The notes below the pieces were generated by a model. The model saw nothing but the letters and a program-made list of their open reading frames with translations, was not told the DNA's origin and ran no database searches. The position numbers and the translations under genes were made by a program. Shown here piece after piece: positions 11,375 to 22,691 of a stretch of DNA of 64,000 bases; within the stretch, counting starts at the first letter, position 1, and each line of letters opens with the position of its first letter. The stretch lies in contig RDEW01000097.1 of the NCBI GenBank assembly GCA_011109175.1, forward strand, positions 5,390-69,389, written 5' to 3'. This DNA is from Dicyema japonicum (Eukaryota; Dicyemida; Rhombozoa; Dicyemidae).

Positions 11375-12090
11375 GACACGAATGTAGCCAATAAAGAAAT
11401 CAATGATAACATAGGTGCAGTAGTCCTGTTTACCGAAAGAAATTGTTCCCAGACTCTTTAATCCAAAGTCTTAATTGTTCTGCTTGACCAATCTAATATA
11501 TCAGATGGCCTATAATCGCAAGAACTTTTAATGACAAACTCTAAAAAACAGACTTGGAGGCAAATTTGAAGAGTTTGTGAACTCCAATTAAAAAAAGTTT
11601 TTCTACCCAATTGGATCAGGAAGTTGAGAATAGAACTCAAATGGAAATCTCTTATTTCAGAGAATGTACACGCGAGTTTTATCCTTGAATTACCAAACGA
11701 CGTCAAAATGTTCAAAAACCCTCAAATTCTTTACCAATTTTATAGAAAAATTGTAGCTGCGATCAAGGCCAGAGTAAACGAGTAGATTAAGTCGTTCTAA
11801 GATCATAAATGGTATTATCGTGGTAAACAAATTGATCAATTAATTGGTAAATACCAAGTTAAACTAGTCATTTTGTTCAAACTGTCAGTGAACTGTTACA
11901 ATGGACTGATCGATTTTGAACGGTAAAATATGAGCTCACTGACAAAATACGCGAAATCCTCACACATCAATAAAGTATGATTTTATTTACCAAGATTTTA
12001 ACTTGGAAGGGAATTGATGTCGACGAATATTTTTCAGATTCTTCTGAGTCCTGGAGAAGAAGGAGTGTTATAATCTAAGAAAATGAAATC
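11375..12090. other. No clear gene
   Basis: A minus-strand open frame at 11458-11715 has no motif. Continuation of 18S rRNA was looked for and not found. The segment near 12000 shares the words ACTTGG(A/G)AGGGAATTG with 26060. Confidence 0.3.
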
Positions 12091-12105
12091 CTACGGGTCA
12101 TTTAT

Positions 12106-12357
12106 TTATTTAAAACCAAAATCATTGACATAATAAAAATATACGTGGTCGTCAGGTAAATCAGCCTCCTTTAGTATCCGCCTCATCCTTTTACGACGTT
12201 CGTACTTAGAACCTATGCATTTCCTGTACTCACGGGACACTTTACTGGATTTTGGATATGACAATCGGGCTCCAGTTTCCTCACAAGTTCCTCGAACAGA
12301 GTCGGCATTAACCATAAGGAGAAGAACCTTGTAGGGCCTTCGTAACATTGAATCCAA
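12106..12357 (-). pseudogene. Jockey-like LINE 3' end
   Basis: The minus frame contains VNADSVRGTCEETGARLS and then EYRKCIGSKYERRKRMRRIL. This corresponds to NPVRGTREENGSS and the RREEHxxRMRxLL tail of the copies at 53000-53170 and 16800-17000. It is severely 5'-truncated. Confidence 0.65.
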
Positions 12358-12359
12358 AA

Positions 12360-13030
12360 ATACATGTGACCGAGTTTATTCACCGAAAATACAAAGTATA
12401 AACTTTTTCTATTTTTGCGTAAAAAAATTAAATGATTACATAAGAAATAGTTAATCTAGCAATTAAGCTCATTCCTGTTTTTCATGTGAGTCATTTGTTC
12501 GTAGAAAACACTTTTTACATTTGTAGTGAACAGAAAACGATGACTCCGCCTGAGATGATAGAAACCTTTGAATAACTGAAGTATCAGAATTTAGTTGAGC
12601 TGGTGGCGTGGCTCTTGAAAAAATTGTGTGTAAACCATAAGAACCAAGTTGTAACGAACATTAACCCCTGCAGAATTGGGACTCTACAACTCAAAATTAA
12701 TGATTCATCTCCCTCTAAAAGTTACCTAACACTTCACAGTGGATGATTGCGAAGAATCCTGAGGAAATTAATGATTTCTAGTCTCAACGTTGTACTATGA
12801 TGATGAACATTCCTTATGAATGCTGAAGTGGGTACTCTGAGCAATGTGGAGGAAACCTTCAAGGGATGGCATAGTATGGGAAGAAACCTGCCATGAATCT
12901 TAATTATTAATTTTTCTAAGGAAAATAATTTATTTATTAACAACACTACCTTCATACCCTAGCACAGGAACAAGTGGAAAGTGATGGTTAGGTTTCCTAT
13001 GGTTTGGAATGATCATGAAATTTATTTATT
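12360..13030 (+). other. Coding-like but broken stretch, unassigned
   Basis: Between 12538 and 12740 the plus strand reads MTPPEMIETFE, a stop, then LKYQNLVELVAWLLKKL. The pattern suggests a decayed exon, but I cannot name a family. The rest is AT-rich without signal. Confidence 0.2.
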
Positions 13031-13311
13031 TTATTTATTTATTCACACGCGGTCCTTTCGAGAGGAAGAAATCGGTGGATAACAAGAACGTCACAGCCAA
13101 GAACTGACGCTATCAGAGATCCGACAGGGATAGTCGGTTTTTGTGTAGAACTAGGAGGTGTATCCGGACATGAGAAGAGGTGACCCTCCTGGTCGTTAAG
13201 AAAGCATGATAGGCATAGTGGTATGGACGATCGCCCAATCCTGCACAGATATAAAAGCAAATCCGTGCGGTGATCAGCAAAAAGTAATATCAGAATTAAG
13301 TTATATTTCAT
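13021..13311 (-). pseudogene. LINE C-terminal zinc-knuckle fragment, copy 1
   Basis: The minus frame reads LCRIGRSSIPLCLSCFLND then EGHLFSCPD, which is the CxxC...H....C knuckle at the end of many non-LTR reverse transcriptases ('C..C...et..HllfeCp'). The 3' end has a TTTATTTA-type tail. A second copy of the same stretch lies at 39340-39445 in the same orientation. Confidence 0.55.
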
Positions 13312-13599
13312 TGAAAAAAATGACCTTGAAAAACTTACTCAAAAATTATTAGGACTATTTTCGGATATTCAAGCATGAAATCATCAAGATTGGATATATT
13401 TTCAATAAATTTTGCTATCACTGGATAAGAAGACCCTTACATGACTGCTCCAGAAAAAGTGGTAACAATGTGTATATTTGTCAATTAATTTGTTAAAAGG
13501 ATTTAAACTTTACAAATGTCCTGTCGAAACTTATTCTCTTCATCTCAACGTGAATGGCCATTTCTGTCATGTTTCTTATAAATCAAATAAATTCTTGAT

Positions 13600-13870
13600 T
13601 ATTATTTTACAGACCAGTGGTTTGGATGTTGTCACTAATAATCTCAGTGAGTTCTTTTCTCCCATGTGCTATTTGGTCAAACGTTCTCTTCTTTCTTTTC
13701 CTTTTCCTATTAGAGTGGGGTAGTGTGATGCGTGTGCCTCCCAGTGACAGCACGAAAAAAATCATTGCTCTCCCTTACTTCACTGGAGTGGTTCCCATCT
13801 GTCGATTTGTTCCTTGTTCTTGGTGTACTTATGTGCGATATTGCAGTCTCTGCTTCTGAGACAGTAAGGA
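13600..13870 (+). repeat. Dispersed repeat with CAGTG..CACGAAAAAAATCATT core
   Basis: Shares the order GAGT(G/A)G(G/C)GTA, CCCAGTG and CACGAAAAAAATCATT, then a GGAG(T/G)GTTTCC-like segment, with 55810-56095. The upstream part resembles the 15560-15640 element, so it may be one retroelement family. Confidence 0.45.
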
Positions 13871-13998
13871 CCGAATACATTTAATTAATCAGTAACTATT
13901 AATTTCTTTTCGCTGTTTCCGGAGTTAATAGATAAATTAGATATGTAAATAATTAGTTTTTATTAAAAAATGTAATCTAAGGTAAAATTTTATAAAAA

Positions 13999-14627
13999 TC
14001 ATTTATGTGAAGGATAACTTAAAACTTTTCTTCTCGTCTTGGGAGGAAACTCAATGTATGGTGGTCTTTCATTTTCTGCTATGTTGACATGTACGGAATT
14101 AGTGCCTTGATGTTTCTTTTTGTTTATTGGATACTGTAAAGACACAAAATGGAAGTAATTTGATTCAGCCTTAAAGGTAACCATTTCATTTATGATTTGG
14201 GATAATGCACGTGGATTGAAGCTGTAAGATGAAAATAATGGTCTCATAAATATCATGGTTAAATACAACTGAAAAAAATAAAATACAAACTTACAAAAAC
14301 TGAGAATTTCAGGCAAAACTTCATTTTTTAAACTCGACATTTTAACCAAACAAACCTTATTATTGGCGTTCTCAAAAGATTTTGGAATCTCGTGATTTGT
14401 TTTAAATTAAATATCCAATACACATAAAAGTTCCCAGAAAGCTCAAAAGTAACGTTATCTGCAAAAAAGACGTTTAACATGCTTTCCCACCAACTGAGGT
14501 AGACGCTCTTATTGTTATCATATGACGATACTCTTATGTATTCATTCAATCGTTCATTTCTGACCGTTGGATTATCCTAAAATGATATTCCTGATAGCAC
14601 GTGAACTAACACATTTGTACTGTTCAT
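13999..14627 (-). CDS. Six-exon micro-intron gene, weakly LDB/Chip-like
   Basis: Exons 14607-14627, 14424-14576, 14356-14388, 14295-14318, 14182-14268 and 13999-14133 (minus strand) join into an uninterrupted frame of about 150 codons. It starts MNSTNVL and ends KVLSYPSHK. Introns are 30, 35, 37, 26 and 48 nt, all GT...AG and all phase 0; exons of 21, 24 and 33 nt are included. The second exon has YLSWWESMLNVFFADN, which recalls the WWDxFxxxFFxDD block of LIM-domain-binding (LDB/Chip) proteins, and MIFMRPLFSSY with FNPRALSQIINEM could align with the end of that domain. The protein is far shorter than LDB (about 370 aa), so this likeness may be superficial. The C-terminus is basic. No defect is visible. 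The 48-nt intron could be retained without changing frame. Confidence 0.5.
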
Positions 14628-14754
14628 AACGAGGTATTTATTTAACTTAATGATAAGCTTCCTCACAAATTTAATTTTTTGAAGCTTATTTCATATTCGA
14701 AAATTTCGATGTAATTCTTATATTTTAGCTTTTAGTTGGAGAAGACAATTTCTT

Positions 14755-15345
14755 AACAAAGAAACAAATGTTAGTTAAGGAAGCCGGCTGCGTGGATCGC
14801 GAACGAGTTCCCTCGGAGTATGTCCATTCCAATCTATTGTCTCAGTCATCACCCTTTTCGTTGATCCCTTTTCTTTCTGGCAAGCATTCTTCAGAGTTCG
14901 CGCAAGAACTCAGCCGTCATTGGACCAACGACTCCTGATGACTCGACCGCAATAAAAGTAAATCGTACCGGTCCTCGAGGCAAGAATATTTATTGATTTT
15001 TAGGTTTTCCGCGGACGAAGTAGCTGCTCCAGGTTGCTGAACCGATTTGAAAAGATTCGTGCTTGAAAATATGTCAACACACGTTACGTCCCTGACCAAA
15101 GATCTTGTGGATGTGTGAGGGAAAAGGGTCATCCCGTCAGGTTTTTTCCTATCTCTTCGATGACGACCCACTGGTTCAAGTTGTGATGGGAAGCCTGTAG
15201 CATTCAGAGCTCTGACGCATCTTTCAGAGCAGCGTGACGTAATCCTTTTCCGGCGCTTCTTCTGCAGGACAGCGGATGCAATCCCTTCGCTTCGACTATT
15301 TTCCCGCATCGGCATCGGTAATCCTAACAAATGTATAGTCCTAGC
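14755..15345 (-). mobile_element. 5'-truncated PHD-RT family 3' end
   Basis: The minus strand reads FPSQLEPVGRHRRDRKKPDG then MTLFPHTSTRSLVRDVTC, TNLFKSVQQPG, and a frame-shifted IAI..GN end. This is the post-RT domain of the family ('EP.G..r.DGkrPDgmTl.P...gr.LvWD.Tc.DT'). It shows about the same extent as the copy at 27507. Frameshifts are present. The RT domain is absent through 5' truncation. Confidence 0.75.
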
Positions 15346-15555
15346 CTATGTCCGATTCCAATCCTCAAAGAATCATCGTCCAAAAGAGTCCCTAGGTTTG
15401 GGCAAGGTTTTGCATCAAGCAATGCTTCACTCCCTCCACTAAATTAGAAAATATCCTTCTACTGTTGTCAATCAAGAAAAAATTTGCCGACCTTGAAATA
15501 TTATTTTATCACTAATAATTTTTCAATTTACGTTAAAATCGATTATTTCGTAATC
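15345..15555. other. Short spacer without signal
   Basis: No gene or repeat recognised. Confidence 0.3.
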
Positions 15556-15870
15556 AAGTCGACTAGTGTGCCTTGTGGTTCCATGTGGCAACCTGATTGA
15601 AGATTTTTTTTCTTTCTCTCAGGTGGAATCATTGGATCCACTTTACTCAAAAAACACCCAATGCCTGGCCGGCATTAAAAAGATCCATCTATTCATTTAC
15701 AGTATACAATTTCGCTTTTTGGAGAAGAGTTCTGGAATCTACTCCGGCTCCTTGGATAACACCCTTTGTATCACTGTGCTTGGGTGATGGTTCTGCTGGA
15801 ACAAGTCAGGATCAAGGAATTAGTTTGGTTTTTACCATTGGTCATTGGAATAATTTAATGTCGACTAGTA
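15556..15870 (+). mobile_element. Retroelement 3' tail family (tail type C), copy 1
   Basis: Contains CCATGTGGCAACCTGATTGA, then CAATGCCTGGCCGGCAT, and ends GGAACAAGTCAGGATCAAGG with AGTTTGGTTTTTACC. The same ordered words occur at 27240-27410 (minus), 40055-40220, 40320-40465 and 61150-61270 (minus), so it is a dispersed family. Short frames here are not conserved between copies. Confidence 0.6.
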
Positions 15871-15999
15871 ACGGAATGGAACGATTGTCTTTGTTCTTAC
15901 TTTTATGGCCCAATGATTAATTGAAGCTCTTCTCATGACAATGTAAGAAATCCTTGCGATCGCATTAGAAAATATCTGTATAATTTTTAGGCTGAGGGA

Positions 16000-16640
16000 C
16001 ACATCACTAAACTTAACAATAGCTGGAGGACTCGAAAACCGTTGGATATTCCGTATAATTGAAGCCCCTCTGAAATTAAAGCAAGAACAAAAGACTTATT
16101 GGAAATATCTGGCTTGGAACATTAGTTGCAGATGGTTTCCTTTTCCAACCTTCACGTGACAGTTACTCACCAAGGATTGGCCTCAACAATAGCCAAAACC
16201 CTTAAATAGACGATCTAGAAGGCAGTTCGTTGTCAAACCCGTCGCAGAGGACCCATATCGTTTTCTTTATACTTACAACAGGGTCATTGATAGCATAAAA
16301 AAGATGAACAGTTAAGAAGTTGATGGTTGATTGAGCGTATTTTTATGCAAATCATAAGAGAGGATGCCTTCTTTGCTACATCTCCTTCATTATACTCAAT
16401 ATAGAAAAAATATCCCATGTCTTCAACAATTAGATTCACATTGTGTCAGCCTCATTGTATAGTCCCATTTTCCGACGAGTTGAATTTTGAAAAAAACCAT
16501 CAGATTAGCTTTATCTCTGTCAATAATAAACATGTGCGAGTTAGATATTACCGAGAACATTGTTAGCCTGAATCTACAACAGGACCAGTGGTTTCTCGAC
16601 TTGTTTCCCGTAGCCCATTTTGAAATTTAACTTCAAAATA
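16000..16640 (+). pseudogene. Tc1/mariner transposase fragment
   Basis: Near 16150 the frame reads VTHQGLASTIAKTLK. Near 16460 it reads CIVPFSDELNFE, then NNKHVRVRYYREHC. FSDE-x-NF followed by VxVRYxxE recalls the second catalytic Asp block of Tc1/mariner transposases ('viFSDEs.f......vrVwr..ge'). Several stops are present and the C-terminal DDE end is not seen. Confidence 0.5.
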
Positions 16641-17700
16641 GTACAGTAAAACTCCCTTAAATTGGCCCAAAATTGTTCCTGAACTATTTGTGGCCAATTT
16701 GGGAAATTGAAACATCTGGGTACTTTTTTTTTTAATTTAAATTTAAAAACCAAGAATCACCTACAAAACAAAGGAATGTAGAGGCCGTCAAATGATCCCG
16801 GCCCCCTTGAGCAGCCGTCTCATCTTTCCTCGGTGTTCCTCCCGAGTGCCGACACACTTCCTGTATGGACGAATCAACTTTTCGGAAGTTTAGGAGTTTT
16901 GGCTAAGCTCCTGTTCTCCTCACTAGTTCCTCAAACGGGGTTGGTTTTAATGACGAGGAGGAGGATTTTGTAGGGTTTTCGTTACTGTCTCTTGGAAGGA
17001 GTTTAATTTCTTTAGGTTGGTGTAGGATATGTTAGTTCCCCATGCCGCGCAGCAGTAACTGATTGACGGAAGTATGTATTGGTAGTAGAGATGATCTACT
17101 ATTGGGTAGAACCATCTCTTATAGTATTCAAGTAACGTTTTTTACAAAGTTTAATTTTCTCTGGGAAGAGGTGATTTTGTCGCTCACATGTTTGCTGAAG
17201 GTCATTAATGGGTCATATGTGACCCGAGTATTTTGGCTGAATTTGTGTAAAGGATTGTTATTCCATTTAAGGTCAATGGAGTCGCCGAGTTAGTCAATCT
17301 ACTATTGGAAATAAAGATCATAAAACACGACTTTTCAGGGCTTTTGTGTAGTTGGTTCTCGAAGCCAACAGTTCAGGTTATCCAGTGATCTTGTAAGCGT
17401 GTACCCGATGTGTGGATGCACTGGTCTATTGTTTCCAGGATTAAGTCGTCGGTGTAAGCAAGGAATAGGGTATCTTTGCAGCTGTAAGAAGGCATGTCGC
17501 GCATGAATAGGTTGAATAGAATAGAAGACAGGGATCCTTACGGGACCCCGTTCGGTAAAAATTTAGTGATTGAAGATGGTATGTTCGAGTGCCATCTATC
17601 CTTTTGCCATCACCTCCGTCATGCCTGACGATCCCAGAAGGCAAGTAAACCCGGATCTTTGATAGTCCTCATGAAATCGAGTTTAGTATAGAGTGGAAAA
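16641..17700 (-). mobile_element. Jockey-like LINE fused to a pogo-type terminus (inverted partner of 52100-53320)
   Basis: 16641-16735 is a pogo/Tigger-style terminus (CAGTAAAACTCCC, then AAATTGGCC repeated inversely). Directly beyond it, on the minus strand, is a Jockey-like LINE 3' half. It has FLPNGVP, then SSILFNLFMRDMPS, LFLAYTDDLIL (the YxDD box) and the tail TREEHRGKMRRLLKGAGII. The same LINE part joined to the same terminus occurs in opposite orientation at 52100-53320, so the composite was made once and copied. There are stops in both copies. Confidence 0.7.
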
Positions 17701-18330
17701 GTAATCTCCCGGAACTTTGTCTGCTGATGCGGATTCAGTCCTTCCTGTCAACCACCATCCTAAGGGCATCTGTGTTCCAAATTGAGGCTAGACGAAGAGC
17801 AACTCCAACACGAATAATATTGCCATCAGAAGAGTCTAGTGCTCGAAATAAAAAACATTGACCAAAGACTCCCTAATTCCACAGACAATTCTTAAATTTA
17901 TAAAAACAATCTGTTGTTTATACAAAGAACTAGGAAACCCACAAGGATAATCTTTAACTAACGTCGAAAAAGGTTTATTGGATATGAAAAGAACTAGGGA
18001 ACTCGCTAGTTGATAATTTACTAATATTGAGGTTTTAAATTATTCTGTTCTGTATTTTCAGAAAGAAAAACAATTTTCTAAGTTAAAAGACTATCTAAAA
18101 TCAGCATGTGTTGTTTATTATAAACGAACTGTAGCAAACACAAACAAAGTGAGTTATGGAAAAGGATGAGATCAGTATCGAGATTATTGATGTATAAATG
18201 ACATTTTGAGGAACATATCTTCTGGAAGCTTCAGACTCAATTAAGGGCACAACCGATTTAACATTCCTTAGTGATTCTAACCAAATGAATTAAGTACCAC
18301 ATTTTACAGATTTATATTCTGGAATATTTT
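17700..18330. other. No gene recognised
   Basis: AT-rich, with short frames only. Confidence 0.35.
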
Positions 18331-19765
18331 GTCACATGGGCCAAGCGATACCTATGGGCTGCCTGTTACATTAACCTTGAACCAAGATAACTTCAATTAA
18401 TTTTATAAATGATTTATTAAGCACAAAAAAATTAATTAAGTTTTTTAGTCTAACTTAATACAGTTGATATTTCTCCTTTCGAATTATTTATCTATCAAAT
18501 TATACTATTTAAAACTACCTCCACGCGACTATTCGATAAAAATATTAATTATTTCTGCAACTGGAGAATACTGAGACTCAAACTTATCCAGTCGCAATGA
18601 GGGATTTGTTCCAAAGTCCTTTTTAGCCCGAACCTATTTATTAATGTTTTTAATTCATACTTTATCTCTTATGTTAAAAGTATATTTACTATATGAACAT
18701 TCATTTTTCTGTTCATAATTTGTAATAATTCGAATTTTCTTCAATCGATTTTAATTCGAAATTGAATCTCTGCGCATTCGGACACAATTATCTGATATGG
18801 GGATGGGAATTATCTAGATATAAATTTTTTAAATCAAACTACGTATTTTCAATAGATTTCTGGAGTCGAACAATTAACCAAATCGTCAATTTGTTCTGAA
18901 TCGCACACTCATCACTTAAATTAATCTAAGTCATAATGTGATAATAAGTCATAACCATGAATTATTGAATTTATTCCCTTAATTCCTCGATATCTTTTTA
19001 CTATATATGTAAATGATCGTTAAAATCCATTTGAAATTTTCATTTAATGTTGAAAATTTTTTCAGGTCTATTAGATCTACCTGAAAACGTTCATTTTGAG
19101 AAGAAACAAACACATGGTGATTATATCTCCAATCTACAATTAAAAAAATCACGAACTTTTAAAGGACTCGAAAATTTGCAGACTTCACAATTCGAATGAC
19201 TTTCTGATAATCTCATTCTTTACAGTGAAGTATCTTTGTCGACATTCATACTCAATTTTATTGACTCCTCCGTGTGAAAACTCGTGCAACGATATCAGAA
19301 CATGCTCCATTTCGGTTTCATTATCCAGGGATATGACTAACTTGTAATCAGTTGATTAAGATACAGTCTAAAATTATTGAAAATTACAATACCTGTCATT
19401 GATAATGGAAAAATTCTCTATCTTCTTTACAAGCCTATATTTCGGTGCCTCACAAGATTTCGGGAAATTTATCATGCGAAGCATCTTTTAAAGTTTGATA
19501 TTCAGCGCAATCTTTCACAAAACCTTGTAAGAAGCCATTGCAACAAAATAATCTTCTATGCTAGAAATCACGTTAGAAATCTAGGTTTACCGCTATAAAA
19601 AATAAATCTTTATAATCATAACATTTATGAATAAAAAACTAATTTAACAGAATTAAATCACGATATAAATCGGATATACAAAATTATATGTCGGATAATC
19701 AAAAAGACCTTTTCAAGGTCGAAAAAAATGTAACAGGTTGCCTATGCGTTACGCGCCCATGTGAC
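18331..19765 (-). mobile_element. DNA transposon with long inverted termini and KRBA2-type integrase remnant
   Basis: The ends are inverted: GTCACATGGGCC at 18331 and its complement ending at 19765, with similarity continuing through GCCTATG..CCTGTTACATT for about 45 bp. Inside, the minus strand near 19020-19140 reads NERFQVDLIDLKKFS then NENFKWILTIIYIYSK. This fits the first catalytic Asp block of rve integrases of the KRBA2/SCAND3 kind ('..rgQvDLIDm......yk.il...D..tk'). Upstream, ISLHEFSHGGVNKI is like the zinc-finger H-H region. The element at 61659-62877 has the same termini. A clear target duplication was not found. Confidence 0.5.
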
Positions 19766-19769
19766 ATAT

Positions 19770-20400
19770 TTGACCATATCTTACAGATTGAATGAATCAG
19801 AAAAATAAGATATTAAATTTCTATAACCAACTTTAGTCACATGAAATTAACATCAAAGCTAAGATTAAAGAATTATCACTAATATGGCACTTTTAGTAGT
19901 TACTTAATGCACTCCCGCATCACCTATAAGGATATGAATACTTAGGGTTCAGTTTGTACCGTGCTCATCACTATCCATTCTACCAGTTTTCTCCATGTAA
20001 TTTTCATCCTCACATGGCTCCAAGAACAGCGAGCATGCGATTTCAAGGCGCTGAAAGAATCATCTTGCGTCACGAGGTTACTGAATCGAATCGAGAATGC
20101 ATTCAAATTTCATTGATGACTCTAACCAATTCTTCCAACCGTTCCAGGTGTTTCGAAGGCTATTTGGACAAAAACGGAAAAGATCTCCGAGGTAGAGTAC
20201 TTTTTTAAATTTCTCCGTTCAGAGAATCTGCATTTAGAAGTCAAAATAACAAAAAAATCAAAATGTGAAGCGGAGAACTTTTAACAAAATAATTAAGATC
20301 ATCGATTGAGACTAATAAACATAAAAATACTATTTTAAATCAATTTTTGTTAACGCATAATATAAAAACTCAAACATCACAGATTGGAAATAAAGTTACT
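19770..20400. other. No gene recognised
   Basis: A plus frame at 19954-20208 (84 codons) has no motif I recognise. Confidence 0.3.
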
Positions 20401-20665
20401 TAGGCGAAGTGGCAGCTCTTTAGACATATCCTAAGAGCTTCGGAACTGGCACGGCCATCAGGCCATGGAATCATATTTTTCTGTATTAAACAGAACAAAC
20501 GTATCGAGGTCGACAAAGAACTCACTTAGAAAACTGAAACAGGAGAGGATCTGGATGATCTAAGGGCGGTTGCGAGAAACGGGGGAGGATGGAAATGACT
20601 TACAGCGCGTATCCAGAGAGACATAGCAAAAATGGAATCTAAAATTGGTTAACTTTTGCAATTAA
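20400..20665 (+). mobile_element. Non-LTR retroelement 3' end, type G, copy 1
   Basis: The plus strand reads WQLFRHILRASELARPSGHG then a second line with TARIQRDIAKMESKIG and a stop. The order 'rW.lfGHiLR...' then 'RN...Wr.lt..iq' is a typical C-terminal end of CR1/RTE-type LINEs. A homologous copy lies at 33228-33480 (minus), inside a Tigger element. Confidence 0.6.
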
Positions 20666-20769
20666 TAAATAAAATAAAAAAGAATAAACATGAGGAACAG
20701 TTGAAATACCATTTATTCTGCCTCTAGGTGCCTGAACTCTTCACTGGGTTCAGTCATTTCGTCAGAAAA

Positions 20770-21650
20770 CGTAAAATACAAACTGAACTACGTTCTTCGG
20801 GGGCACCCTACTACCTGAAAATGCGACCAAGTTACCCTACCCGTTAGCCTAGGCGGACTGGGAATCCCTTCATCTAAGGATCTGGCTTGCCCCGCGTATC
20901 TGTCCTCTTTGGGCTCCAGTTGACTGCTGATCAGAATGATTCTCCAACTCCAAACAGAATCGTCTGAAATCACAGATATGGGGCATTTGAAAGAGATGAT
21001 GCCTACGCAAAAATACCGTTACAGGACCATCTACTAAATATGAGAAGCTTCTGAACCAATCAAACCAAAACAGACGTGCCTGTCTATTAACTGGAAGATG
21101 CCAATGGAGTGGCGCTTGGATCAATGCCTTCCCCGTTGGTTGTGTCGGTGCCCACCTTGACGACGACACTGTCCGCATCGGCATCTCCACCAGAATTGGA
21201 ATGAAGATTTCAACTGTTATAGACACCGTGCTCTCTCTTGTCGAAGAAGTGCAGGACAATTTCCAAGATACAAGGCTATCAACGGAATTTACAAGCTAGC
21301 CCTGGAAAATACTCCGCCATACTTGAACCTGTTGGTCTAGACTGAGGAGATAGAAAACTTCCTGACTGGATCACAGTTTTCCCATTCGAAGAAGTCTGGA
21401 ATGCTACTTGTGTCGACCCATTTTCGGAGCACGGTAGACACAGTTTATGATGTGGGCAAAGGAGAAGAAATACGAATCCCATTGTGGTCGAGACAACTGG
21501 AGGAATAAGTGAAAAATCGCTTCGCTTCCTAAAGAAACTTGGACGCCTAGTCACACTAAAAAGGCACGACGCACGTGGCATCTTCAGTTGATCTCTGTTG
21601 CAATCGTAAGAGGCAACGTATCGTCGAGGGGTTCACATTGGATGGATGGC
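20770..21650 (+). mobile_element. PHD-RT family 3' half, plus strand
   Basis: Across shifting frames the plus strand reads WSGAWINAFPVGCVGAHLDD then TVRIGISTRIGMKI ('SGaWlnAlPi...g..Ld.d.vRi...lRlG'), then EPVGLD, PDWITVFPF, VWNATCVDPFSE, VVETTGGISEKSLRFLKKLG and ISVAIVRGNVSS. These are the post-RT blocks of the family in the right order. It extends further 5' than the other truncated copies. At least three frameshifts are present. Confidence 0.7.
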
Positions 21651-21799
21651 TGTGTTAACCAAAACCGAAAACACTTTATTCAAAAGGAATTAGGAGTTAG
21701 TTTGTTGGTTATTAACGAGTCCGCCTATGTGGCCTAAACTCTTCCGATCACTCTATCTCCAATTTAATCTCGTCCTAGCGTCGGATTCCCTTGATCCTC

Positions 21800-22690
21800 T
21801 TCTCCACAATATTTTTTACCAGTGCAAGAATCTTGTCTTCTTCCGTACTTTGGACATCAAACATCTTTTCTCCAATCGCAACTTTATTGCTGACCTTCTC
21901 GACTTTTCCATGAGTAACATTATCCTATCCCTTTGGCGAGAGAAAAACCACGCTTCACACACGTATAGTAGCTCTTGTAGAATAATGAAGATAAACAATA
22001 AGGTCTCCAAGCTTGCGAACAACTTGCTTGTACAGAGAAGCGCTTGTAGCGCTTTCTTCCTTCTTTGTCTGATATCCTTCATGAAGAACCTCTTCCATCG
22101 ATAACTATCGCGAAGTAGCGGAGTGAATTTACTTTTGGAATACCAAGCGAGTAGGACTGCATACGATGTCTCCGTAGACGACTAACTCTCAAGTAGCTGG
22201 ACTTCTCAGTAGAGAGTCTCATCCCTCTCTTGGAGCACCAATTTTGCACTTGGTCAATGAATGACTTGATTCTTCTTTCCGATAAAGTTGACTTCCCCGA
22301 CGTATCCGTATTCAGAATATGATTTGCGTATTTTATCAGTTTGGTGTTCGCATCCGGCGGAGTAGGAAAATCAGAAAGAAACACATTGGAAAGAAGGGGT
22401 CTTAAGACAGAGCCTTGTGGAACGCCTCTTTTCAATAGGATATCCTTTGATATATATGCCCCAACACGTACTCGGAATGTACGTCGTGTTGAGAAGTCTT
22501 TTATCCATATGTAGAGTTTCTTTTGGATGTTAGCAGCCGCTAGCCTTGATAGGAGGGCTTCATGTCACACGCTATCGTAGGCCTTGGACAGGTCCAAACA
22601 CATCAGGTTGACTTGCCTTTAGAATTCCAGGCCTCTCAGTACCATCGAATGCATGTGATGGATACAATCCGTGCAGGATTTTCCGGAAAC
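21800..22690 (-). pseudogene. Jockey/CR1-type reverse transcriptase, 5'-truncated, catalytic box lost
   Basis: Minus-strand order: SGKSCTDCIHHMHSMVLRGL (pre-palm), LMCLDLSKAYDSV (box A with its Asp), FRVRVGAY, RGVPQGSVLRPLLSNVFLSD (box B), then KYANHIL where Y/FADD is expected (catalytic Asp pair replaced by N-H), then MRLSTEKSSYLRVSRLRR. A distal frame (21816-22082) carries LLFIFIILQELLYVCEAWFF. It abuts the PHD-RT element at about 22690 with almost no gap, in the same orientation. Confidence 0.7.
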
Positions 22691-22691
22691 G

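Noticed and set aside
20870-21259. 129-codon minus ORF
   Set aside because: Antisense to the plus-strand PHD-RT 3' half, whose protein motifs are recognisable.
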